From NCBI GenBank assembly GCA_008973525.1, contig WACJ01000070.1, positions 1,116,001-1,180,000 of the forward strand: 64,000 nucleotides of DNA, read 5' to 3'. The position numbers and the translations under genes are program-made. Origin of the DNA: Stenopsyche tienmushanensis (Eukaryota > Arthropoda > Insecta > Trichoptera > Stenopsychidae). Positions within the stretch are counted from its first letter, which is position 1; every line of letters begins with the position of its first letter. The notes beneath the pieces are model-generated. The model did no database searches, was not told the DNA's origin, and saw nothing but the letters and a program-made list of their open reading frames with translations. Positions 38,071-49,671 of this stretch are shown piece after piece.

Positions 38071-38447
38071 ATTAGGGATAGCGCTGATTTTTATTTAATT
38101 CTGCGCGTTTTTCCCGGTTTCATACTAGATTACATAAAATAAAATGTTTTTGTTCAACAGAAAATGTACACAACGTATATAAGATCATACAGATTGCGTT
38201 TTTCAACAGTTTTAATCTGCGAATAAAAAATAGTTGTTTAAAAAATGACAATATTTTCGTTCATTTTCACATGTATTTTTAGCTAAAATGTGTATATAAA
38301 GGCGTCGAGATCTATGCTTTTGTAGTGAAATAGCATCTATAAAAAATGCATGATATATAACGAATTTAAAATTTTGGTGACATAATGTCGACATGCGACA
38401 AACGTGTGAAAAAAAACTTTCGAAAATTCATTAAGAACAGATTTAAG
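38071..38447 (+). repeat. Direct duplication, copy 1
   Basis: About 377 bp from attagggatagcgctga to agaacagatttaag, repeated directly at 40932-41304 at high similarity, including attgcgtttttcaacagttt and cataatgtcgacatg. Non-coding. Just upstream (37945-37995) is a fragment of the CAGTCAACCC MITE family. The source element is not recognised. Confidence 0.75.
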
Positions 38448-38731
38448 TATTTTTATTGTGCGTTTTGTAAATTAACACATACCCTTCGGGTTGCATACAT
38501 AAGATCAAGAAGCAAATAAGGGCTAATCTATATTCAAACGATTCTCAAAGAAGCACAAAAACTCAATTGATGACTAGATGATTTCTGTAGAATGAGATTT
38601 AACCAACGAGAGGATTTTTCAGGTGAGGAGGGGGGTTCTCCAATATCCTTCTCATGTGAACAAATCTGGATTATTTAAAATTAGAATCTTGGTGATTTTT
38701 CGATCCAATTCATATTTAGATTTTATAAATA

Positions 38732-38829
38732 CAGTCAAGCCTTCTATAGCGTCGAAATAGGGACCACGCTATATAAAATTAAGCACCCATGTTTTCGTAT
38801 TTGAAGTAGATGCTATAGAAGGGTTTTGA
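38732..38829. mobile_element. Degraded CAGTCAACCC MITE
   Basis: Starts CAGTCAAGCCTTCTATAGCG after TA and ends gatgctatagaagggtttt. The right terminus is eroded. Confidence 0.5.
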
Positions 38830-38943
38830 AAAAAAATGCATATGAGTTAAACATAATAATAGTGAGATTACAAAGGTTCCTAATGTCGGAATTTTTTTTT
38901 TATTGTTTCAAGGTTGGCGCACTTGGTATGTAAGGGAGATCTT

Positions 38944-39310
38944 ATGGATCAATTTGTTTGCTCCCGCGTGTTTATCGGCCATTTTGTTCAATCACAGTAA
39001 ATTCTTCCAAGCTAGAAGTCGTCGCGCGCTCATCCGTTTTTGATTTTGTAAAACAATACCACCGCGAATATCTATCGAAAGCTCTTGGAAGTTTATGGTA
39101 GTGATGTGATAAGTCGACAACATGTCTTCAAATAGGTTAGATTGTTCAGAGAAGGCCTTATTTATACAAACGACGTGGTAAGGAATGGAAGATCATTAGT
39201 GATTTCTGACGAACGTGTGTAAAAAAATTAAGAACAAGTGCGAAATGATCATCGTGTGATGTTTGACGACCTTTATGAAGAGTTCTCTGGCATTACTATA
39301 CCTCAGAATC
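38944..39310 (+). mobile_element. Mariner-like relic, 5' half
   Basis: The left end tttgctcccgcgtgtttatc and cggccattttgttcaatcac matches the terminal repeats of the elements at 9646 and 42608. It leads into a broken transposase with GSDVISRQHVF, a damaged GRPSVISDE-like stretch and LYEEFSGIT. It stops about 100 bp before the dve micro-exon. Confidence 0.55.
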
Positions 39311-39404
39311 CAGAATGATAATAAATACATATTTTCCATATTTTGTAAATCTTCTATGGAGATTAATATGGCTTCTTATTAAATAGAAGAAATGTTAGAC
39401 TTAC

Positions 39405-39459
39405 CAATTTCATCACGTCTTAGTGCTATCGATTGCTTTTCAACTAGTGTTGTTCTTAC
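39405..39459 (-). CDS. dve: dve 55-bp micro-exon (N-terminal linker)
   Basis: This is a 55-bp exon with strong splice sites: acceptor ttttattttcag directly before it and donor ATTG/gtaagt after it. Read in phase 0 it gives VRTTLVEKQSIALRRDEI plus one base. That base joins the first two bases of the exon at 18799 to give ...RRDEI-A-KSLPVHC, entering the ULD without a break. I recall a similar conserved sequence just before the ULD in insect Dve proteins, which supports the call but is from memory. It lies 20.6 kb from the next exon and has no start codon, so at least one further 5' exon must lie at a higher coordinate. It is far too short for an ordinary ORF search. Confidence 0.82.
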
Positions 39460-40554
39460 CTGAAAATAAAAGAAAAATGGGTCATTAATATTGACGAAAA
39501 TACATAGGGATGTTTCACGCTGCGCCGGGGCATTTACCGGGGATTAAATCATCATCATCCCCGTTTTCGGCGGTGCTGTTTGTTCAGATGCGGCGAAATA
39601 TGCAGGCAGTCAATTTATTAAACCAATAAACGAGTACGCAATTCCCGGACACCGTTCGGTAAACTAGAATTCGCAAAATTGTAAAAGGATTATCCTAGTT
39701 TCGGCGACCGCTAATTGCAGGATTCGACTGAGGGATTATGCATTATAATTTCGACCTAGTACAACCGCATCCCGGTTCCGATTTCATTGCAAATGCGGCG
39801 TAAAAGTCATCAATGCCCAAAAGCCGTGAAACGGCAGGCGATTCTTGGAATGGCCCAACGGCATTGTATTTCAAAATCCGATTTCGGGAAATTTATTATC
39901 CCCTTTCGGTGAAAATTTTCAAAATGCAATTTTTAGTATCTTGCCTACGCGGAACTCAAAAACGAGTAGAATTCCTGTTCGAAACAATGATTGAAATCGG
40001 AGATGGCTTCATGCGAAATGAAAATTCGGACGAGTTCCTGGAAAATTATTTTATGATCGTTGAAAATTATTTTAATGCAACATAATTTTTTTTCCAGCGA
40101 AATTTTCAATATGCATTATGATTGATGAATACTGCACATGCATGAATAAACTTATGATATGCAGTTAACCAAAAAAGCTCTTAGCTTTTAAAATAAATTT
40201 TAAAAATAAATAAAAAAATACACGATCCTTGATTTGCGCGCTTTTTTTTTAAACACACCCGTCGTTTTATCAGATATATTTCAATTATCCAAAGCAGTTC
40301 ATTGACTTAAATTAAATATATATAATTTCTATGCGATATAATAAACAAGTTTATTAAAAGATATACACACGATTACAAATTTACAAGAAAAAAAGAAATT
40401 TAAAATCTCTTCTTAAACGTCTAACGAAAAGTTTAATATGTGTATCGATGTCAAAATGAAACTCGGACAGCTTTGTGTATATTTATCAATGAAAGCTCAA
40501 ATCATCAACTATAGCAAAACATGGGCCGAAATAAAATAAAAAGCTTAAATTTAG

Positions 40555-40805
40555 ATGTGCCTCTTTTGCCTTTTTTGTCTGGGGGACGTGTCCTATTCCG
40601 TGGCTCGCGCGGTCTCCAGACCTGACACCACTGGATTTCTTTGTCTGGTCACGACATAGGTGTCTACAAAAGAAATCTTAATTGAAGGAATAATCCTCGC
40701 CTTTGCAAAATTAAAAGAGGAAATGCTACTTCAGAAAAATACAGTTGATATAAGAAAAAGGTGTTATTCGTGCATACGAATAAAAGGTGGTCAATTTGAA
40801 TAAAT
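40555..40805 (+). pseudogene. Tc1/mariner-superfamily transposase C-terminal fragment
   Basis: One frame reads PIPWLARSPDLTPLDFFVWS, the third-Asp block of a DDE transposase. Further on come LKEEMLLQKNTVDIRKRCY and GGQFE, the conserved C-terminus of the same family. A stop interrupts it (after LQKKS). The source lineage differs from the other mariners here. Confidence 0.65.
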
Positions 40806-40931
40806 TTTGTAAATTAATTTAATATAAACATTTAAAAAAAAACGATTTTGACAACCTTGACATGAAAGACACAGGGCCTATGTGTAAAATGTATTAAAAG
40901 ACATCCCTAACGCCCAAACAATTTTTTTTTA

Positions 40932-41304
40932 ATTAGGGTAGCGCTAATTTCTATTTAATTCCGCGCGTTTTTCAGATTCCATACTAGATTACATCAAATA
41001 AAACTATTTTCTTCAACAGAAAATGTACACAACGTATATAAGATCATACGGATTGCGTTTTTCAACAGTTTTAATCTGCGAATAAAAAATAATTATTTGA
41101 AAAATGATAATTTTTTCGTTATATATATGTATTTTTAGCTAAAATATGTATATAAAGGCGTCGAGATTTATGCTTTTATAGGTAAATAGTACTTATACAA
41201 AATACGTGATATATAACGAGCTTAAAATTTTGTTGACATAATGTCGACATGTGACAAACATGTGAAAAAAAAACTTTCGAAAATTCATTAAGAACAGATT
41301 TAAG
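40932..41304 (+). repeat. Direct duplication, copy 2
   Basis: Copy of 38071-38447 about 2.9 kb away, with scattered substitutions and small indels. The flanks differ, which argues for two insertions of one element type rather than a recent tandem duplication. Confidence 0.75.
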
Positions 41305-42269
41305 ATAGCGTCGACGTAAACGGCATTTAATATGTATTAAATGCTGCATCCGTGATCATGAGCAAATCAATACGTTCGACATATCCATAAAGATCAATTG
41401 ATTGTTTCACAAATCAAATTTTTATTGAAAAACGTTTGATACTATTTTGGCGACGCATTTTAAATCTATTTTTACACTCCCCCAAAAATATATATTTAGA
41501 TATGACACGGCAATGTCCTGCATTGACCGATGCGGCCAAAAGCTTCGCTCCAGGGGCTTTTAACGTAATTGTTTCGCGGGCCGCGCTTCACGACTGCTGC
41601 GTTCGAAGGCAATAGGCCGCTTTCAACGTTTCAGGGTCCGGAATAAATTAGCGGCTTTATTAATTTGAAATAATCGGCACAAAATCAACACTAGTAAATT
41701 TAGCTTCAAATTGTGCACGCTTTATGAGAGCATTAGGACTTATGCGGTTTAGGGCCTACACACCGGAATTCGGGAATAAATATTCATTATCCCGACCATG
41801 CACCGAATAAATTGGTTATTAACAGATGTACTCATTCATTCAACTTTCATTAAAGCGCATATTCGAATATTAAATTGATCGATTCGATTCTCATTAGGCT
41901 TATGGTCCGATAGAAGATAAATCGGTATTTAAGGGATGATTTTTTTTATTATTAGTATATCTATCGACGATGATCGGTGATGAAATCACCGCCGATTATC
42001 AATTTTATGCCAATAATGAAGGGTTGAAAATATTTTTTGAAAAACACCCTGGAACAAAATTGTTTTTCCGTGATTCAAAGAGGATGCCGCGTTTCTCACC
42101 GTCGTCGGCAGATTACAAATGGAGAGCGTATGAACCGGGGATAACAGGTGAGCGGATAACGCCATGGTGTTTTTCTTTAATTTTTACGAAAACAATTTTT
42201 ATTTAGAGGCGCCATTGGTGAGTGTCCACAATTGATGCACAGTGTCCGCACGGAGCTAATATATTGATA

Positions 42270-42490
42270 TAAAAAGGGCCTCTGCCGCGGCCCGATAACG
42301 CGCGTCAATGGGCCCCTCTAATCCCGTGGCGCTATTTAATCCCTATATTAGGATCAGCGGATCGTTCCGCCGGTAAGCGGGCTTTGGACCACCATCATCC
42401 CCCACATCATCCCCCGGACCACCTCACGGCCGCCCGCGTGGAACACCATCCCAGCATTTTGCATGAATATCCGCACAATCTGCTCACACG
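42270..42490. promoter_or_regulatory. GC-rich non-coding island upstream of dve micro-exon
   Basis: This block runs from gcctctgccgcggcccgata to the CCCCC/CCACC-rich run at 42395-42450. It differs strongly from the surrounding AT-rich DNA and lies 2.8 kb upstream of the micro-exon. There is no supportable open frame. It could be a regulatory element or promoter-proximal DNA. Confidence 0.3.
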
Positions 42491-42607
42491 TTTTCAATTA
42501 CGGCCCAGTTTGACTTGAAAGTTTCACATGCATAACATTTCAAAAATATCTTCCCGATTTACAGTTTTGGGCCCAAAATAATAATTTAAATAAATCTAGA
42601 AAAAAAA

Positions 42608-42766
42608 GGTTACAAGAGTGTGTTTATTGGCCATTTTATTCAGTCACAGTAAATTCTTCCGAGAAAGATGAGACGTGAGTGTGTCACTGCACCCAAAAAT
42701 CTAAAAACCTTTCCATCGGAAGAATTTATTATGACTGAACAAAATGGCCGACAAACACGCGGGACC
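42608..42766. mobile_element. MITE of the CCCGCGTGTTTGTCGGCC family, about 160 bp
   Basis: The inverted ends gtgtttattggccattttat and ttcagtcacagtaaattctt are matched on the right by the complement (ttattatgactgaacaaaat, ggccgacaaacacgcggg). The interior is only about 60 bp. A deletion derivative of the elements at 9646 and 38944. Confidence 0.65.
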
Positions 42767-44368
42767 AAAAATCTGATCGATAGTTAGATCCTTCGTTAGA
42801 TCGCACAAATTCGATACAAAAAAATCCTCCGAGCAATAAAACAATAAAATTTAAATATAAAAATACGCAAAAACGTGTAAGCGGTTATTGAAATGTCAAT
42901 ACGACATTTGGTCATCAGAAAAATAAAAATAAATATATTTAATTACACATTATAACAGATTACACACATGTTTTATTGGATTTAATTAGGTCTTCTTATT
43001 CAGATTGCTAATATTGAGACGTTTTGTACTTTGGATCAGCGCTGCGATTAAACGACATTGCCAAGGTTGATTTTTTCCTTGTCAACTTCGAGCGTCTGAC
43101 AATAGTCTGACGATAATGGTTATAATTAAACGTATTCGCGATAATTGTATTGGTTTTTTTTTTTTGCAAAAAAAATTTATACGTTTACGCACGGCTCTCC
43201 GAAGTCTAATCTATTAATTACATCAATTCCGCTGTATCCATTGAATGGATGATTTTTCAATAGGCCTGTCCATTTCCAACAAACTCGATGGACTGGCGAG
43301 TAGAGATTGGGGATTAGTGAGAACAAAACGATAATGATGTGTATGTAAAAAATACGCACACCGGCGGACGTCATTCAAAATCCTGCAATCCTTTGCCTTT
43401 GTGCGTTTTTTATATGTTTTCATTCATTAAAATCTGAAAAAAATCAAGCAAAATCATTCATTGCTTCGTAGACAAATCGCAGCGTTTATATGAAATTTTT
43501 AAATACACCCCATCCTTTGAAATCATTTTAAAAGCCTTTAACATCTTTCATAATCAACGGGAAGCTAAGAAATGGATAAATATATCATTAGACTGTAAAA
43601 AAACCCAATATAAATGTGTATAATATGAAAGAACTATGAAAACGTTTAGGCGGGCCGTCTATGAGGGTCTCGTGTATCAGTCATTATACCATTATGACAC
43701 TTTGTTGGTTAATTTTAATATAAATAAAATATTAATTTTAATATGAATGATTGAATATTTATATAATATAAAGATTCAATCATTCATGTTCTAAAATATT
43801 TTTCTTAAATGGTAAACTAATATGATTTTACATCGCTCTTCTCTAAACCTGCCCCCCCCCCCCTCTTCCAGCAACCAAAAATCATTCATGTTTTAAATAA
43901 TTTCATGATAAATTGTAGCGTGAAAAGATCTAGGTTGTCTTGAAAGCCTTTTAATTTTACGATTTTCTTCTGAAAAATATTAATTTTCATGAAAATTGAT
44001 TAAATTCAGCTACCTACACTACAGAACACAATACGAACTTAAATTCAATTGTAATGGGGTTTGAGATGGGGTTCGGTCTAGAGTCCCTCGGAAGTGCCGT
44101 CTACGCCTCGTAACCGCAGCCAACCCAGAATGATAAATAAGACGCTGCATCCTTGGGTCTGGGAAATTTTGCAGAATATAAGAATGCAGCTTGTGACAGG
44201 GAATCAAGTGATGAGATTGTGGGATAAAAAAGGGAGGGGAAGTCACGTTGTTTTTTTTTTTTCAGTAAATGAAGATGCAGGCGGCAATTGCGGAAAGAAT
44301 TAGCCGACAGTCTTGGATAAGAAAAAATCCATCTTATATATGCTGTTTTAGATCTGATCTAGATCATA

Positions 44369-45160
44369 TTAGGGTGTCCCATAAGTTTCTTTCGTTTTTA
44401 TATTAAGAAAAAAATGAACAATAATTTTTGTTACATCAAAATTTATTGAATAATATATGATCAATTTTATTCTATTACCTTTTTCCATTTCTCCAAAAGC
44501 ATCATAATGCCTTCTTGCCAAAATTTCCCACGTTTGTTGGCAAAATATTGATCAAGGTACATTTTTATATCATTTTTTGAATTAAAATTTTTACCACGTA
44601 AAGATTTTTTTAATGAAAGAAATAAATAATAATCTGAAGGGGCAATGTCCGGAGACTATGGAGTATGAGGTTGTCTAGTTGGAAACAATATTTGGTTGAA
44701 TTGATCGTTTAACCTCGCTGAAGTAGCTCATAATAAACTACCCCCTTCCAATCCCACCAAATGCATAGCAAAACTTTTTTTTTGGATGTAGGCCAGGTTT
44801 AGCTATAGTTAAAGCTGCTGTAGCCCTTGGTCCAAGACCGTTTAGGTTGGATATTCTCATAGAGTATCCAACTTTCATCTCCAGTGACAAGTCTCTTCAA
44901 AAAAGTTTGGCTATTATGTCGTTGGAGAAGAAGATCGCATGTTGAAATACGCTGAAGTTTATTTGAGTCAGTCAGTTCATGAGGAAGTCATACATCTGAA
45001 CGATTGATGTAGCTTAATTTTGTCAGATGATTATGGACGGATGTTCGTGGAATTTCTAACTTGTTGACTATTTTGCGAACAGTATATCGGGGGTTTTCTT
45101 CTACCATGGCTATGATTAGATCTGCGTTAATTTGCGAAATAAACTTATGGGACGACCTAA
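44369..45160 (-). mobile_element. Internally deleted mariner, 792 bp (TTAGGTTGTCCC family)
   Basis: The ends TTAGGGTGTCCCATAAGTTT and its complement at the right are flanked by TA (44367-44368, 45161-45162). Coding remnants on the minus strand include TGDESWILYE- and WWDWKG-type blocks. The sequence jumps between distant transposase parts at about 44690-44710. Confidence 0.8.
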
Positions 45161-46789
45161 TACTTGAGAAAAAGGTTCGTCAGAAAGTCTCGCAGTTGAA
45201 CACTTTCAGTCTAGCCAACTTTAGTTCTTTCCTATTTTATTCTACTCTACGGATTTCTTCCCGATTTTATTGTGAATTAAAAATCATCTTGATGTTACAT
45301 TAAAGTGTTTAAAATTGCAATGGACGGGTAATGTTAAATGGCCAAGAAATTAATGATGAATAAAGAACGCTGAACAGTATTCAAATCAATTGAATTAGAT
45401 TAATTTGATTTGATTTCGCCCTGCTTTGGTATATATTAAGATTGTGAAGTAAATTGACCATATTTAAATAGTATATAATAAATATTTTAAAAATGGAATA
45501 ATTCGGGAGTCCACCTAATACGCCTGCAAACACATAGGCGTGTGTATAGTGCGAGAAACCGTTGGGAATACTTTCCAAAATAAACAAGATTTCCTGTAAA
45601 TTCCTGGCACATATACGCACCCACACAGGGGCGTAACGTGCTGGGCCAACACGGGTAAGGATTAAGGGCGGCAATCCAGGATTAATCGTCCCGGAGCCGG
45701 CGGATTTACCGCTCGCAATAAAAGTGTCTGCAGCTAGTTGCCGGATATCTGGCGACTGATGTACAGCTCCAGGCCCTACGCCACTATCCTATCTCAGCAT
45801 CCAGCTGGTGCTGTGCCAATGCCGGCGACCTTCGTATTTTGCCCACAATATCCCGGACTCATTAACATATTCAATCCCAAAAAAAAAGAGATCGATAGAA
45901 AAAATACACTAAGTATAACCTGCCTCGATAAAACTGTCTTCGTCGAGATGAAGGTTCTTTTCAAATCACACATCACCGCTATAATCACATAGCATACTCT
46001 AAATTATACGTTTTTTCGTATGATTAGAGGATCATCCATTTTCATTGTGTAATCGCTCCAAACTGCCCATTAGAATAATGGATCTTAAATACTATAGCCG
46101 TGGATAATCGCTTTATAAAGCGCAATCAATGCGAATTAATATTGAGTCACGTCGCAATTAATATCGAGAAAAAATATATTCGTGGATGCTCAAGGAAAAT
46201 CGAGTGGATTATTGTCGGTTGCTACGAATCTACGAATATCTATCCCCATCTATCTATTATGGATTGCGTTTCTTAACGTTGACTATGCGGGTGGAAAGCA
46301 AGGTGAGGGTGGGAGGGATAATCCGGATTCTAGATTCATTAGGGCGGGATTAGTCCCTATTGAAATCTGGCGTGAGCGGCTTGCCGCCCAATAGATCCTT
46401 CAGTGGGCGGAAGAGGTGGTCAAGTGGTATAAGCGAGTGACTGATTGCCTGTATCGATGCCAAATACTCGATTTCGTCTCGGATGTTAATAATTCAAATT
46501 AATATTTCTCACGCCCTTTATTAATTTCAAATACGACACTCGAAAATATTGATATTTTTTTAAAATCAATTTAATTTAATGTAATGTGTTTAAACGCATC
46601 ATTTTGGTGATTTTTGGAAGATTGGTTCAAAAAGAAATGGGTTCCAACGATGAATTTATATTTGCGATATTTACCATCTGAAAACTCTTGCAGATGAAGA
46701 TGACAACTTGATGCTATACATGGATTAATTTAATCTTAATAAATGTTATTATATGAGCGTTCCCACGGAAGCTCAAATGACAAGCATTT

Positions 46790-47470
46790 TATCGGTAATC
46801 GGTTACGTTCCGGTTTAAAGCTCTGCGACAAAAAATATCGGCTATTGATGAATTTAAAGGGGTATTTTAATATAAAATTTTGAAAAAATCGCTTTTGTTT
46901 CTGCATTTTTTCAAAGTTTAGATCTTTAAAAACATATCATCTTAAGGAATTTTTAAAATTCTTGTTATTTATGGAGTTATAGCGATTTTAGTGACGCGCC
47001 AACTAAGCCTTTTCTAACTACTTTTTTCAACACGTTTGACATCATATCTCAAAGTCTAATTTACCAATTTAATTTAAATTTAGTATAAATCTTTTTTATA
47101 TAATTTGCTATTGTCTCTACCAGATTTATCTCAAAATTTTATTTTTAACTATTTTTAAAAAAATAAAATTGTGAAAAAATAAGGACAAAAACGACCTATT
47201 TTTAAACAGTCCCTGTTTTGCAAAAATAATTTTATGATTTTTTTTCTTTGAGGTAGGAACTATAGCAACTCTTTTATTTATTAAGAATATTTTTTAAAAT
47301 TTAAATTTTTGATTTTTAAAAGGGTTAAAATCGGGTCAACCTAGAAACATCATTTTTTTTACACCTTACCCTTTATCAGCCTATAACTTTTTTAATTTTC
47401 AATTAATTTTTCTTATTTATTTTTTTGTATATTCCGTAAATGTCAATAAACAACTGAGAAAAAAATGTAA
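46790..47470 (+). repeat. Unclassified repeat family, copy 6
   Basis: The left end is CGGTT-rich (taatcggttacgttccggtt). It then has tcaaagtttagatctttaaa, gtttgacatcatatctcaaa, gtctctaccagatttatctc and the outer block gaggtaggaactatagcaac. One of the most complete copies. Confidence 0.6.
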
Positions 47471-47626
47471 ATTAAAATTTTTAAACACTAGAATATAGTA
47501 ATTAAATATTGCGCACAAAAGCATTTCTATAATTCAAACACAGAATAAATAATTTATAAAACTGTATTTGTAAAACGGCACGTATTTTTAGCATTAATCC
47601 ATAAACTCCAAATTTTATTGAATTTA

Positions 47627-48502
47627 TCAGGTTGTCCCATAAGTTTCTTTCGCAAATGAACACAGATCTAATCATAGCCAAGGTTGAAGAAAACCCGCGA
47701 TATACTCTTTGCGAAATAGCTAACAATTAGAAATTCCACGAACATCCGTCCATAATCATCTGAAAAAATTGGGCAACTGACTGACATTATTTCAACATGC
47801 GATCTTCTTCTCCAACGACATAATAGCCAACCTTTTTTTAAAAGAATTGTTACTGGAGATGAAAGTTGGATACTCAATGAGAATATCTAACGTAAACGGT
47901 CTTGGACCAAGGGCTACAGAAGCTTTAACTGTAGCTAAATCTGGCCTACATCCAAAAAAAGTTTTGCTATGCATTTGGTGGGACTGGAAGGGGGTAGTTT
48001 ATTATGAGCTACTTAAGCAAGGTGAAACGGTCAATTCAACAAAATATTGTTTCTAACTAGATAATCCAAAGGATGCAATTGCCAGAAAAAGACCAGAACT
48101 AGCGAACAGACGAGACGTTGTTTTTCATCATGATAACGCCAGGCCTCATGTGTCTTTGCTCGTCAGAAATAAATTATTATCTTTGGAATGGGATGTTTTA
48201 CCTCATCCTTCATACTCCCCGAACATTGCTCCTTCAGATTATTATTTATTTCTTCCATTGAAAAATTCTTTACGTGGTAAAAATTTTAATTCAAAAAATG
48301 ATATAAAAATGTACCTTGATCAATATTTTGCCAACAAACCTGGGAAATTTTGGCAAAAAGGCATTATGATATTTCCGGAGAGATTGAGAAAGGTAATAGA
48401 ACAGAATGGATCATATATTATTCAATACATTTTGATGTAATACAAATTATTGTTTATTTTTTTCTTAATATAAAAACGAAAGAAACTTATGGGACACCCT
48501 CA
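47627..48502 (+). mobile_element. Mariner copy, 876 bp (TTAGGTTGTCCC family)
   Basis: The ends tcaggttgtcccataagttt and its partner (aaacttatgggacaccctca) are flanked by TA (47625-47626, 48503-48504). Its coding part is the fullest of this family here: IVTGDESWIL (first Asp), TVAKSGLHPKKVLLCIWWDW, a stop and shift near 48055, then HHDNARPHVSLLVRNKL (second Asp), SYSPNIAPSDYYLF (third Asp) and a normal C-terminus ending near 48440. The 5' DNA-binding region is deleted. Confidence 0.85.
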
Positions 48503-49213
48503 TATATACGAAGGAAAAAGTGAATATCCTTCCAATTTACAGATTTTATGAAAAATGGAAAGATCTATGAAAAGTCAATTCAAAAACTAAAATTATTTCA
48601 TGTATAACAAGTATAATATTATCTTGAACGTATTGATCACGACCTAGGTCATATAACAATTCAAAGGGAGGCTTGTAACTGTGTCCATATCGATTTTCGG
48701 GTTGACTTTACACCGTTTCGCTTGGGCAAGGTTTGCTCCCAATTTCATCATCAATTAATTGATATTTGAGCGCTTTGATGATGTAAAAATATACAGAGAA
48801 GGAGTCGAATTTGATGGCTAGAAGAGGGCTCCAGATGGTCCTCGGCCGCCGGATGTCTGACTAGAAGATAAGCCTCCACGGATTACTGTACCGGAAACGA
48901 GATAAGCGCCCCGCCAACGGATTATTCTTACACTAACGGGAGCGGACAGGATATCCGGTTTCTGTGGACTCGCCCACTCTTTATATAAGCCGGATAAATG
49001 CGCGTGAATTTAATATTCTAATTGATAGCTACCATTAAACCTGATTAACGCTCGGAATCAACCTGGCTACCTTCTAAAATTCCTTATTGAGGCGAAGGTC
49101 GGAAAGTGTTAAATAACAGCTGAAATATTGTACGGCGATGTGAGGCATGCCGAATTAATTTTATTTTGATTTTGTGAGATCGTTTGAGAGGCAATTCGCT
49201 CGCGAGCGGGGTC

Positions 49214-49388
49214 CCTACCGGTGATGTATTTACTACACCTCGACTCTAATAATGGGAATATCTATATGAAATATGATACATACGCGGTTCAGAATTTTTG
49301 TATTCCTCCGTAATATAATTACGAATCACATCAAATTAGTATAGTATATAAGTATTCATCTGCAGCGACGGAAATAAATAATTTATCA
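49214..49388 (-). repeat. Dispersed 175-bp repeat, copy 2 (inverted)
   Basis: Inverted copy of 9033-9207, including the central cattacggaggaata-like word and catcaccggtagg end. Flanks unrelated. Confidence 0.7.
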
Positions 49389-49641
49389 GGAAATCAGATC
49401 CAGACTAAATGACACTGAAACGCTCGATGTTTAATGTTACTTCGGGCACATTTTTAAAATAATATTTGAAGTTTTTAGTGTTTTATTTATTTATTTTTGA
49501 ATTTTTTTTTTATCTTTTCTTAAATAAATAACATTATTTCGCCTTCAAGTTATTTTTTATATTAAACAAATGGACTTAATGTTAATTTTTGATCAAATTT
49601 ATCAATGTAATTTCTTAAGCTATTAAAAACCCCGATCTCCC

Positions 49642-49671
49642 GACCATCCCGGGACTGATCCCGGGATGGTC
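49642..49671. other. Perfect 13-bp GC-rich hairpin
   Basis: The arms GACCATCCCGGGA and TCCCGGGATGGTC pair exactly around a 4-base loop (CTGA). It is very stable and stands out in AT-rich DNA. No transposon terminus was recognised next to it. Confidence 0.7.

Larger units (their letters stand above)
18800..39404 (-). other. dve: dve intron, about 20.6 kb
   Basis: This giant phase-1 intron lies between the micro-exon and the ULD exon. It contains LTR relics, MITEs, a mariner derivative and at least three copies of the unclassified repeat. Between these, 19140-19880, 22000-23320, 26720-28130, 30000-32270, 33150-34740 and 35860-37900 show no gene that I can support. Confidence 0.8.

Noticed and set aside
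43851..43862. Poly-C run (also near 52994)
   Set aside because: A simple homopolymer. No associated feature.
46415..46482. tRNA-like A box (tggtcaagtggtataagcg)
   Set aside because: The B-box region is poor (gatttcgtctc) and no acceptor stem pairs. At most it is a degraded tRNA-derived repeat.
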